Shown in pieces: positions 8,401-15,946 of a DNA stretch of 64,000 nt; position 1 is the first letter of the stretch, and every line of letters begins with the position of its first letter. Location of the stretch: assembly GCA_945861415.1 (NCBI GenBank), contig CAMAUV010000018.1:1-64000 (forward strand). The letters run 5' to 3'. The notes beneath the pieces are model-generated. The model saw nothing but the letters and a program-made list of their open reading frames with translations, did no database searches and was not told where the DNA came from. Source of the stretch: Akkermansia muciniphila. GTDB lineage: Bacteria > Verrucomicrobiota > Verrucomicrobiia > Verrucomicrobiales > V1-33. A program made the translations under genes and the position numbers.

Positions 8401-9860
8401 TCCCCGAAGCATTTAACGATTCGGCATGGACGAGCGGGGTCAATGGGCTCGGCTACGATTCCGCAGGCGGCGATTTCGTTCCCGAGACCACCACCGACCT
8501 GCGTTCCGCCCTCTTAAATGTAAATTCGTCAGCCTGGTTCCGCTTCCCTTTCAACTTCAGCAGCACCAGTTCCGTCAACACGCTGACGCTAGGAATGAAG
8601 ATCGATGATGGCTTCGTCGCCTGGCTCAACGGCACTAGGGTCGCCTCCGTCCGCGCCCCCAATCCCGCCGTTTGGAATTCCGGAGCCACCGGCTCGGTCA
8701 CGGACTCAATCACCGTCGCGGCTTTTGTGAATTACGACCTCACGCCCTTCAAGTCCCTCATCCGCAACGGGGTCAACGTCCTCGCGATCCACGGCATAAA
8801 TCAGGGTGTCGGAAGCTCCGACTTCTTCCTCAAGACCCGTCTCACCGTCAATCAGCCCGCACCCAACAATTCCATCGTTCTCAACGCGACAACCCGCGTT
8901 ACCACACGCACCAGAACCGGCAATAACTGGAGCGCTCCGACCACCGCGAATTTCGTCATCGGCTCGGCGCTCGCCTCCGCCGCAAATCTCGTCGTTTCCG
9001 AAATTATGTATCACCCGACGGATCCCACCGCCGCGGAAATTGCCGCCGGCTTTCTCGACTCGGACGAATTCGAGTGGATCGAGCTGATGAATATCGGGGC
9101 GCAATCCATCAACCTGAACGGCGTGGAATTCTCTGCGGGCCTGACCTTTGACTTTTCCGGTTCCACCATCACCACGCTCGCTCCGGGAGGGAGGGGGCTT
9201 GTGGTCAGGAATCCCGCCGCCTTTCAGATGCGCTACGGCCAAGGACATGCTGCTATTATTGCGGGCACCTTCGGCAACGCCACCGCGCTGAACAACGGCG
9301 GCGAGCGTCTCGCGATCGTCGATTCTGTGCTCACTACTATCAAAGATTTTACCTATGATGACAAAGCGCCGTGGCCCTTGGCCGCCGATGGTGCAGGCCA
9401 TGCTCTCGTGCTCATCAATCCCGATTCGAACCCCGATCACAACGCAGCGGCCAACTGGCGACTTAGCGCCCTGCCCGGCGGCAACCCCGGGGCGGGCGAC
9501 CGCGTGCCCTTCACCGGCGATCCAGCAACGGACGGTGATTTTGACAATCTGAGTGCCTTCGCCGAGCATGCCCTAGGGACCAACCCCATGAGTCCGGCTT
9601 CCGGCACTGGCGCGATCCGCCTAGAGACCATTCCCGGAGGCGCCACGCTCCTCCGTTTTCCCCGCAAACTCGCCGCGGACGATGCCGTCATCGCACCCAG
9701 AGTATCCTTCAACCTCGTGGCTTGGTCCACGGCTCCACAGGACATCGCCTTTGTCAGCGAAACCCCTGTGGGCGACGGCACCGCAAACGTCGTCTATCAA
9801 GTCTTTCTTCCGCCCGGCACCGAGAGAGCCTTCGTCCAACTGCAGATCACCAGTCGCTGA
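5454..9860 (+). CDS. Secreted lamin-tail / CotH-kinase surface protein (1468 aa)
   Basis: A large exported protein. The N-terminal signal ends near LPTPLCA (about residue 34). Domains in order: lamin-tail domain (about 35-150), a beta-sandwich with HEDGFVAYLNG (about 170-330), a chitobiase/hexosaminidase C-terminal-type repeat (about 370-440, DIRYTTNGTLPTATS), and a CotH-like kinase domain (about 455-860). The CotH domain shows FDHALFRNDFIYE and GPIWDFDRTMGCDND, the latter matching the CotH DxDR active-site region. Then come a second KIDDGFVAWLNG sandwich (about 960-1130), a second lamin-tail domain (about 1180-1310) and a short C-terminal module (FAEHALGTNP). CotH proteins phosphorylate secreted proteins, and lamin-tail domains are extracellular binding modules. 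It probably acts on the cell surface. Confidence 0.85.
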   Translation: MQSPSQFPPAPVRLVIRQVFAMLTILLPTPLCAALRINELMAENQTGLLDVDAERSDWIEIHNDGAAPISLSGYHLTDDPALLTKWTCPDVTVAANGYVVVFASGKNRAVAGAQLHTNFNLNQNGEFLALVKPDGQTLEDSFAPVFPNQFENISYGRGTSGFIETRTLFSRVSDCRWFIPSTAVAADWRIHAFDDSTWTQSALPIGYGYAAPIVTLGTDLTTAMPNINASAFIRIPFQVANLAEVVTLNLATRHEDGFVAYLNGQVVAIDNAPASVLYNSRATGAREVIVTDPFIFRNLNWAGKLAAGTNILAIQLLNDTTGSSDVLMQPELKGDFRDISDGLKDGFFDAPTPGAPNGTIKLARPAMVEFDPPTKAFTGSTSVRLSVATPRADIRYTTNGTLPTATSPVYSSPLTLSATTQLRAKAFLSGALDAKSRTEAYFRLAADAAAATSNLPMVLIDSFGAGEPLDTGSTDRRMMVMAIFEPKGAVNPRSSLLNPPDLVTRAGVRKRGSSSGGWPKYQMSVEAWGETNWEENSINPLGLGGQDDWILYGGYQFDHALFRNDFIYEISRQAGRYAAEGRFTEVYNNSNGGDVGGSDYFGVYSLTHTLDRDNDRIDVAGLDATITTAPDISGGYIFKKDRGNPGEPSFNVNGMGGLAHIYPSGGPHPNRPGDFSITTAQKNWLIDYCNKTDAALTAANGINPATGLHFSEYVDVDSFIDHVWLNTLAFNVDWGRLSGWLHKDRGGKIIGGPIWDFDRTMGCDNDSRASNPLVWDVAGSSRTWFSSEYPWYGRVLGYSADGQAPPAVQSTRPAQFQRAVDRWFELRRGPFSLANMNAVIDSMAAQISEAQVRNFVRWSGDPPLTNSPNYAGSLTGWAGEVAHLKGWLAARVAWIDSQFPAAPSFNVNGGVVSEGFRVILSSTAGTIYYTLDGNDPRLPNGTAAPGALQFSGGTVDSTLINDAAACRYFVPQDGSLGLTWTALPEAFNDSAWTSGVNGLGYDSAGGDFVPETTTDLRSALLNVNSSAWFRFPFNFSSTSSVNTLTLGMKIDDGFVAWLNGTRVASVRAPNPAVWNSGATGSVTDSITVAAFVNYDLTPFKSLIRNGVNVLAIHGINQGVGSSDFFLKTRLTVNQPAPNNSIVLNATTRVTTRTRTGNNWSAPTTANFVIGSALASAANLVVSEIMYHPTDPTAAEIAAGFLDSDEFEWIELMNIGAQSINLNGVEFSAGLTFDFSGSTITTLAPGGRGLVVRNPAAFQMRYGQGHAAIIAGTFGNATALNNGGERLAIVDSVLTTIKDFTYDDKAPWPLAADGAGHALVLINPDSNPDHNAAANWRLSALPGGNPGAGDRVPFTGDPATDGDFDNLSAFAEHALGTNPMSPASGTGAIRLETIPGGATLLRFPRKLAADDAVIAPRVSFNLVAWSTAPQDIAFVSETPVGDGTANVVYQVFLPPGTERAFVQLQITSR

Positions 9861-10106
9861 AGCTTGTTGGTCCGCGATCTGCTAATCTCCCGCCTGCCGC
9901 CAACGATTCTGGGGCGGACTTATCCGGCTAGACCCTGAAGATGGCCTTTACGGGAAAGAACTCCATCCCGAGGGAGTTGGCGGAGGCCCGCCCAGCCGTC
10001 GGCGTATTGGCCGCCATCAGGGCGTTGCCGAGCGGACACATGAGGAATCCAACGTCTGCCGGCAGGACCGTGCAGGGCAGAACAAGAGGAATCAGCTTCA
10101 AGGCTT
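9861..10106. other. Convergent intergenic region
   Basis: About 245 bases between two 3' ends. One minus-strand frame stays open across most of it but has no start of its own and no family I recognise. No clear terminator is seen for either gene. Confidence 0.4.
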
Positions 10107-11246
10107 TTATATGACTTGTTCTTCCTCTGCAAGCTCGACCCAGTTCCCGCGGCGGGATGACTCTAAGGCTGCGTCGGTGAACAATTGGGCCTTGTAGCCG
10201 TCCACCAAGCTGGGCACGTCCACATCCTCCTGCCGTGCGCCGCGCATGACTTCGCGCAGCGCCGGGATCACCCATTGTTTGAAGCGATTGCCAATATCGA
10301 AGCCGCCAGGTGGGACCTCGTGCATGACCTCGACGGAGTTATCCGGCAGGCCGCGCGTCACCTTGCCATGGAAACGGTCCACGGTGATAGAGGCCTCGGT
10401 TCCGTGCAGTTCCAGTTCCGGCACTAGGCCGCGGCGGAGGTAGGGCGCATGCGACAGCACAAACGAACCGACTGCGCCGCGCTCGAACTCCCAGGCGATC
10501 GCCGCGTAGTCCGGCGTGCCGCCCTTGCGCGTCCGGCCCGTGAGGCCAGCGGCGGCACGCTCGAGCGCTTCGGTCAGGTTGACGTCGCCGATGTCGAAGC
10601 GCGCGGGAGTGATGGTGTCTGCGTGGGTGAGCACGCGCCGACAGTCCTCGCCGAGAATCCAGCGCACGGTGTCGTAGGCGTGAGAGCCGACATCGGCGAT
10701 GGTTCCGGCAGAGGAAAGCTTCGGGTCGTCGCGCCAGGTGAGCGCCATCTGCGCAGGACGCGGGTTGTGCCAGCGGTAGTTGACCACTTTGACCTCGCCG
10801 ATAGCCCCGCTACGCACGATTTCCCTCGCCTTAACGAAGGCCGGCGACCAGCGCGTCCAGAGCGGAACGAAATGCGCGAGGTTTCCGGCCGCTTGATAGG
10901 CATCGCGCATTTCCCTGGCCTCCGCGGCGTTCAGCCCGACGGGCTTCTCGCAGAATAAATGTTTGCCCGCCGCCGCCGCCGCCATCACCGCCTCGTGGTG
11001 CAGGGCGTCCGGCGTGCCGACCACCACGTAGTTAACATCGGGATGCTCAACGACCGCGCGCCAGTCGGACGTCGCCAACTCCGCGCCGTCATCCGCTGCC
11101 GCAGCTGCGAGGAGGTCCTGCCGGCGCGCACAGAGGGCCACCATGCGCACGCCCTCACACGCGCGCATCTCGGCGCGGTAAGGCGCTCCGATGTAACCCG
11201 TGGCACCGAGCACGCCGACTTTGATTTCTGGAAGTTTCTGGGGCAT
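10107..11246 (-). CDS. Cytoplasmic Gfo/Idh/MocA oxidoreductase (operon gene 7)
   Basis: A 379-residue NAD(P)-dependent sugar/polyol dehydrogenase-type protein with no signal peptide. The Rossmann fingerprint VGVLGATGYIGAPY is at residues 10-23. VVVGTPDALHHE and the classical catalytic HLFCEKPVGLNAAEA are near residues 75-105, followed by the alpha/beta C-terminal domain with DVGSHAYDTVRWI. It is the last gene of the overlapping minus-strand operon; its ATG follows the DUF1080 stop by one base. It is probably one of the dehydrogenation steps of the pathway. Confidence 0.9.
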   Translation of the reverse strand: MPQKLPEIKVGVLGATGYIGAPYRAEMRACEGVRMVALCARRQDLLAAAAADDGAELATSDWRAVVEHPDVNYVVVGTPDALHHEAVMAAAAAGKHLFCEKPVGLNAAEAREMRDAYQAAGNLAHFVPLWTRWSPAFVKAREIVRSGAIGEVKVVNYRWHNPRPAQMALTWRDDPKLSSAGTIADVGSHAYDTVRWILGEDCRRVLTHADTITPARFDIGDVNLTEALERAAAGLTGRTRKGGTPDYAAIAWEFERGAVGSFVLSHAPYLRRGLVPELELHGTEASITVDRFHGKVTRGLPDNSVEVMHEVPPGGFDIGNRFKQWVIPALREVMRGARQEDVDVPSLVDGYKAQLFTDAALESSRRGNWVELAEEEQVI

Positions 11247-11247
11247 T

Positions 11248-11976
11248 TTATTTCTTTAAAGCAATGTCCTTAAACGCGACCACCATCTTGTCTCCGCCGT
11301 GTAATTGGAAACCGATGAAACCCTTGTCGAGCCGCTTCGCCACTTCGTTGTCGATGACTTCGGAAGCGATCCTGCCATTGATGGTGAACGACAGCCGATT
11401 TCCCTCCGCGACCACGACGACCTGATTCCAATCGTCCTTCTTCGCATCCTCAGGGCGGAAGGCGTCTGCGATCGGTTCTCGTGTCATCTTACCGTCGACG
11501 GCAATCGTCACACGTTCGCCACGCTGGGCCAGGTAGTCGCCGCGATTATCCTCGTGGAAATCCCAGGCACCGAGCACCTTGTCTCCGATGCCGACATGCC
11601 CGATATCGGCATGGTATCCATGCAAGCGGCTCCCCTTGCCCGGAACGATCCGGCTGCGGATTTCGACGCCTGTATTTCCGTGCTCGCTCAGCAGTTTGTA
11701 GCTGAACTTGAGTTCGAAGTCGCCGAGTTCCTCCTTGAACATCAGATAGGACTCCCTGCCCTCTCCGCGTCCGACGATGCCGCCGTCCTCGGCCCTCCAG
11801 TTTCCCGCCTGGCTCCCCGGCCGGCAATGCCACCCATTAAGAGTCTTGCCGTCGAAAATCGGTTTGAAATCGGCGGCCTCGGCGGCCGTCAGGATGGCGA
11901 GGGAGGCCATCCATGTCATCGTGCCCATTGCTATCCGCATCATCGTTTTCATATTCGATTTGATTGTTTGTTTCAT
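11248..11976 (-). CDS. Secreted DUF1080 protein (operon gene 6)
   Basis: A DUF1080 (3-keto-disaccharide hydrolase fold) protein. I prefer the ATG at 11976 (MKQTIKSNMKTMMRI...), about 20 bases after the aldolase stop. The longer frame from 12015 would overlap the aldolase gene and spoil the signal peptide. The signal ends near TAAEA, and the mature protein starts ADFKPIFDGKTLNGWHCR. Further marks are GDFELKFSYKL, NTGVEIRSRI and a C-terminal GFIGFQLHGGDK. It would act outside the cytoplasm, presumably releasing keto-sugars that the operon then imports and degrades. Membership is secure; substrate unknown. Confidence 0.88.
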   Translation of the reverse strand: MKQTIKSNMKTMMRIAMGTMTWMASLAILTAAEAADFKPIFDGKTLNGWHCRPGSQAGNWRAEDGGIVGRGEGRESYLMFKEELGDFELKFSYKLLSEHGNTGVEIRSRIVPGKGSRLHGYHADIGHVGIGDKVLGAWDFHEDNRGDYLAQRGERVTIAVDGKMTREPIADAFRPEDAKKDDWNQVVVVAEGNRLSFTINGRIASEVIDNEVAKRLDKGFIGFQLHGGDKMVVAFKDIALKK

Positions 11977-11995
11977 TCTTTCGAAGCGGGAGCCG

Positions 11996-12808
11996 TCAAA
12001 TCGACATTGCCCCACCCTTCTGATTCGCGGACTGGTCGCCGACGCGGGCCCGGATGGCTGAGAGTTCGGCCTGGAGGTGGGTGCGGAAGAGAATCACGTC
12101 CGCTTTGTGGATGAGAATGTTGGCGCCCATGTTGAGGAGGCGGACCTGTTCGTCCTCGGTGCCCCAGAAATGAATACCAGCTCCGATGCCCCGCGCACGG
12201 GCTTTGCGGAAGATGGTCTCGACGGCCTTGAGAAATTCCGGGTGCTTATACTGCTCGGCGACTCCGAGGCTGCAGCTAAGGTCATGCGGGCCGATGAGCA
12301 GGGCGTCGAGGCCTTCGATGTCCAAGAGCGCGTCGAGTCGCTCAATCGCGGGCACACTTTCGATGTTGATGACGAGGCTGTTGCCCTTCGTGTTATTTGA
12401 CACGTAGGCGGCGAACGCTGGGTCGAGCGATTCGCCGGCGAGAATGCGCTGCAATTTTTCTCCCTTGAGCGGGCGGAGCTTGGCGGCATCGACAAGGGCG
12501 CGCACCTGCTCCGGGGTCTCGATGTAGGGCGCGACGACGGCGGCGGCGCCGTCGTCGTAGGCTACGGTGGCCTTGTGGGGATCGGGATCGGTGATGCGCA
12601 CCAGCGGTGGCAAGCCGAGCGCCGCGTAGGTGCGGCACATCCAGCTCAGGGTCTCGCGGTTGATGGCGATGTGCTCGGTGTCGATGAAAACGAAATCGAG
12701 CCCGCAGTCGCCAATGACCTTCGGCCAGAATGGCGAGGTTGAGACGATGAGTGTGCCGTAGAGGCGTTCGTCGGATTTGAGGGCGGTACGGAATTGTTCA
12801 GATGTCAT
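11996..12808 (-). CDS. HpcH/HpaI family aldolase (operon gene 5)
   Basis: A 270-residue class II (metal-dependent) aldolase of the HpcH/HpaI family, whose members cleave 2-keto-3-deoxy sugar acids or 4-hydroxy-2-oxoacids to pyruvate plus an aldehyde. Motifs: DFVFIDTEH near residue 38, PPLVRI near 68, GAAAVVAPYIETPEQV near 87, the metal-ligand region VINIESVPAIERLD near 145, and LIGPHDLSCSLG near 173. The start overlaps the upstream oxidoreductase stop by four bases (ATGA). Its presence implies the pathway ends in a keto-deoxy acid, which points to sugar acids or lactones as intermediates. Confidence 0.9.
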   Translation of the reverse strand: MTSEQFRTALKSDERLYGTLIVSTSPFWPKVIGDCGLDFVFIDTEHIAINRETLSWMCRTYAALGLPPLVRITDPDPHKATVAYDDGAAAVVAPYIETPEQVRALVDAAKLRPLKGEKLQRILAGESLDPAFAAYVSNNTKGNSLVINIESVPAIERLDALLDIEGLDALLIGPHDLSCSLGVAEQYKHPEFLKAVETIFRKARARGIGAGIHFWGTEDEQVRLLNMGANILIHKADVILFRTHLQAELSAIRARVGDQSANQKGGAMSI

Positions 12809-13944
12809 GTGATTGGGGGGAGCAAATGTTTCACTTCTACAGGCTTCCCGGATCTGGCGGATTCCAGCGCAGCAAGCACGGTCGCGCAGATGTCCCGCGC
12901 GCCCTGCACGTCGAGGATCAGGGCTTCGGTGCCGTCGATGGCGCGTGCGAAGTTTTCGGCGAGCAGATAGTTGTTCTCGTCGGCGATGCGGCGGTGTTTG
13001 AACTCGAGTGGCGGCTGGTCGCGGTAGTATATTCCGACTTCCGGTCGCGCCTCCGCGACAACCATCGCGCCCCGGTCGCCGACAAGGTGTAATTTGATTT
13101 CGCCGATGTCAGGGTGCGCGGCGGCGCCGATGCGGCCAATGCACAGCGAGCCGACGATGCCACCGTCCATCTCGAGGGTCACGGTCGCGAGATCATCGAC
13201 GGCGTTGTCGGCATGCGCCTGGTGGAAATGGGCGATGGCGCGGGCGAACACTCGCCGCACTCGCGCGCCGCCAGTCAGGGCGCGGATGTAGGAGAGCGGG
13301 TAAATGCCTTCGACCTCAAGTTCGCCCATGGGCACGGTGCCGACGCCGCCATCGGAACTGTCGGCGTGGGAGTCGAGCTGGCGGGTGAGCCAGTCGATGG
13401 TCGGGTCTCCCGGGCGGCGGCTGCCGAGAGGGGGACCGGCGTCTTTGGAGAAATAAAAATCGCAGTGCACTGCGGAGAGCTTGCCGAGTTTACCGGCGTC
13501 GACGACCGCTTGTGCCTGAATGACGGCGGGCAGGAAATTGCGGTTCCATACGAGGCATTGCACGCCGTTGCGCGCGACGGCATCAATCAACCGGTCGCAC
13601 TCTTCGACGTGCGGCGAAAGCGGCTTGTCCACGACGATGTGCAGGCCGGCATCGGCGGCGCGCACGGCGAGATCGCAATGGCGCTCGGCTTCCGGGCTGA
13701 CGGCGACCGCGTCAAGTTTGAACCTCTCGAATGCCGCGGCGACGTCGCGCAGGTAAGGGATGCCGCACTGGTCGGCGAAGAGCTGGTTGCGTTCGTGCGT
13801 CCAGTCGGGGCGGTCCGCGTCGTCGGCGACACAGACGAGTTCGAACCGTGGATGCGCGGCGATGGCGCGGGGCAGGTAGTCGTGCTTCACGACGCTCAGC
13901 ACGCCGACGCGGAATGGTGGTTTGGTCCGGTCGGTGATCTTCAT
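12805..13944 (-). CDS. Gfo/Idh/MocA family oxidoreductase (operon gene 4)
   Basis: A 379-residue cytoplasmic protein of the Gfo/Idh/MocA superfamily. The Rossmann start is unusual (FRVGVLSVVKHDYLPRAI, lacking the usual GxGxxG). The catalytic EKP is replaced by HIVVDKPLSPHVEE. The C-terminal domain includes GVGTVPMGELEVEGIYPLSY. Its start and stop overlap both neighbours by four bases, so expression is coupled. The degenerate nucleotide loop may mean altered cofactor binding; the family call itself is solid. Confidence 0.85.
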   Translation of the reverse strand: MKITDRTKPPFRVGVLSVVKHDYLPRAIAAHPRFELVCVADDADRPDWTHERNQLFADQCGIPYLRDVAAAFERFKLDAVAVSPEAERHCDLAVRAADAGLHIVVDKPLSPHVEECDRLIDAVARNGVQCLVWNRNFLPAVIQAQAVVDAGKLGKLSAVHCDFYFSKDAGPPLGSRRPGDPTIDWLTRQLDSHADSSDGGVGTVPMGELEVEGIYPLSYIRALTGGARVRRVFARAIAHFHQAHADNAVDDLATVTLEMDGGIVGSLCIGRIGAAAHPDIGEIKLHLVGDRGAMVVAEARPEVGIYYRDQPPLEFKHRRIADENNYLLAENFARAIDGTEALILDVQGARDICATVLAALESARSGKPVEVKHLLPPIT

Positions 13945-14663
13945 GGGGTGATTTGGCGGAGCAGTTCCGCGGCGTTGCGGTATTCTTCCTGAGCGGAGAG
14001 GGCGCTCCTCCCTTCGCGGACGGCGGTGATGAAATCCCCCAGCATCGGGACGATGAACGCGCTGTCCGATCTTGGCGCTGAGGCCGCTGGAGCGCCGCCG
14101 TTGAAGATCAGGTTGCGGTCGCGATGGTCGTCGGCGTAGGCCGAGCCCCGCGAGCCGATGAGGCTGAGCGAGAGGTAGCCTTCGCCTTCCGGTAGCGTGT
14201 TGGTGAAATCGAGCATCGCCATCGCGCCACCCGGGAAACCGAGGTGGATGAGCGATGAGTGCGAGTTGTGCGAGGCATGCACGGCATCAGCACATTCTCC
14301 GGTCAACCAGAGCGCGAGGTCTAGGGCGGCGAGTCTGGCTTCGTCGCCCGGAGGTTGCGAAGCGGGCGACCACACGTGCATTCTCAGTAGGCCAGGTTTG
14401 CCGATTTGGCCGGCATCGAGGCTCGATCGAATGACGCGCACCTGAGGAGAGAAGCGCCAGGGAAAGGCGGGAAACAGGTTCGCCGCTTCGCACGGATCAC
14501 CGCCGACGAGCAAACTGGGTGTGCCCGGGACGCGGGGGGCGCTGGTGACCAACGCGTCGGGGACATCGCCGGGTTCGACGACGAGGACGTCGCGCATGCG
14601 GCTCGCCGCGGCGCGATAGTCGTCTTCCCGGATGGAGAGATGGAATGCGAGGCGGGTCTTCAT
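13941..14663 (-). CDS. Short divergent Gfo/Idh-like protein (operon gene 3)
   Basis: A 240-residue protein that resembles a Gfo/Idh/MocA protein with most of the Rossmann domain lost. There is no GxGxxG and no EKP motif. The middle keeps a recognisable stretch (SLDAGQIGKPGLLRMHVWSP), followed by C-terminal-domain strands (LIHLGFPGGAMAMLDF, YLSLSLIGSRGSAY) and the familiar late helix MLGDFITAVREGRSALS. It overlaps its neighbours by four bases at both ends. It may be a non-catalytic partner of the next gene product, an enzyme with a changed mechanism, or a drifting copy; the perfect operon fit argues against simple decay. Confidence 0.65.
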   Translation of the reverse strand: MKTRLAFHLSIREDDYRAAASRMRDVLVVEPGDVPDALVTSAPRVPGTPSLLVGGDPCEAANLFPAFPWRFSPQVRVIRSSLDAGQIGKPGLLRMHVWSPASQPPGDEARLAALDLALWLTGECADAVHASHNSHSSLIHLGFPGGAMAMLDFTNTLPEGEGYLSLSLIGSRGSAYADDHRDRNLIFNGGAPAASAPRSDSAFIVPMLGDFITAVREGRSALSAQEEYRNAAELLRQITP

Positions 14664-15946
14664 TTTTTCATGTCGCGTTTGGTGGTATCGGGAGCGAAGA
14701 GGATGGCAACCATTCCCACCACGAAGATGAGGCTGGTGATGCGCCCGATTTGGGCGTGCCCGCCTCCGAAAAGCGTGATGAGGGTTGGCGTGACGAAGAT
14801 GGTCGCAGCAGTCAGGATGCGGCCGAAATTGAAACTCACGCCGGCACCGGTGGCGCGCACTTTGGTCTCAAACAGCTCCGGCAGGAAGAATGGCAGCCAG
14901 CCGAAGAAGAGGCCGTTGAAGAAGCCCCAAAGCGCGACCCAGAACAGGAAGTCGCCGTCTGTCGGCTTGGTGAACCAGAAGATATACTGTGACAGCAGCA
15001 GTGCGGCGAATGAAGAAACAAAGTAGGTGGTCCGCCGCCCGATCCACATCGCGATGACGGCGGCCAGCCCGCTGCCGACAATGCTAGTGATCGCGCGCAT
15101 TTGCAGGATCTCCGCTCCGAGCCCGGGCAGACCGAGTTCCTTGCCAAGTGTGCCCGCCCAGAGAACGATCCACTGGAAGCTGCCCCAGCCGCCAAACATA
15201 GGAACCGTCGCGAGTGCGATGCCGACAATGGTTGCTCCTAGGTATGGCTTACGAAACACCGAGGGCTGTCGCGGAACGTCGCCCTTAACGGGTAAAGCGA
15301 CCGTTTGTCTGGCGGCCAGCCAAGTGGGTGATTCCGGCACGAGGAAGAGGATCAGAATCCCGAGCGGGAGGGAGCACGCTCCGACAAAGAACACCCAGCG
15401 GAACGAGTCCGGGGTGACCGGATAGCTGACGAGCAGAGTCGAAAAAGCGAAGATGCCGATGTTGCCTGCCATGCCGATCATGCTGGCAATGATCGGACGC
15501 GCGAAGTTCGACCATGCCTCGGAGACCAAGGCCACGCCGTTAGGCCAGCATCCTCCGACCCCGAGACACGCGATGAAACGGACCGCGAACAATTCCGCCG
15601 GGTTGCGGGCGAAGTAAGCGAGCCAGGTGAAGGCGGAGAACCAGATGATGGAGATGCCCAGCGCCCGCGTGCGCCCGATGCGGTCGCCGAGCCGCCCAAA
15701 AATCCACCCGCCCGCCGCAGCGCCGAACAGGAACGCGCACTGCAGGTAATTCGTCCAGTCGTCGATGAGCTTGCTGCGCGCCTTGCCGTCGAGGCTCTCC
15801 GCCCAGCCGGCCAGGTCGAGCAGTCCCTCCGCCGCCGGGCGCCCGAGATTGGTCAGGCCGGTCTGCACGCCGCCGAAAAACCAGCCGAGAAAGGCGACCA
15901 CCAGAATGATGATCCGGCCCTTTTGGTTGAGTGCTTCGCCGGTCAT
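14660..15946 (-). CDS. MFS transporter, sugar/sugar-acid type (operon gene 2)
   Basis: A 428-residue inner-membrane transporter with about 12 hydrophobic segments. The MFS signature between helices 2 and 3 is clear (FGRLGDRIGRTRALG), as is VPESPTWLA after helix 6. A central loop (about 225-245) divides two six-helix halves. MFS proteins of this kind import sugars or sugar acids with protons. It overlaps both neighbours by four bases, so it most likely takes up the compound released outside by the DUF1080 and cytochrome proteins. Confidence 0.9.
   Translation of the reverse strand: MTGEALNQKGRIIILVVAFLGWFFGGVQTGLTNLGRPAAEGLLDLAGWAESLDGKARSKLIDDWTNYLQCAFLFGAAAGGWIFGRLGDRIGRTRALGISIIWFSAFTWLAYFARNPAELFAVRFIACLGVGGCWPNGVALVSEAWSNFARPIIASMIGMAGNIGIFAFSTLLVSYPVTPDSFRWVFFVGACSLPLGILILFLVPESPTWLAARQTVALPVKGDVPRQPSVFRKPYLGATIVGIALATVPMFGGWGSFQWIVLWAGTLGKELGLPGLGAEILQMRAITSIVGSGLAAVIAMWIGRRTTYFVSSFAALLLSQYIFWFTKPTDGDFLFWVALWGFFNGLFFGWLPFFLPELFETKVRATGAGVSFNFGRILTAATIFVTPTLITLFGGGHAQIGRITSLIFVVGMVAILFAPDTTKRDMKK

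Noticed and set aside
9928-10106. Open minus-strand frame after the operon, reading ASANSLGMEFFPVKAIFRV at its end
   Set aside because: It has no start codon outside the overlapping oxidoreductase gene and matches no family I know. It could be the end of a lost gene, but that is not supportable.
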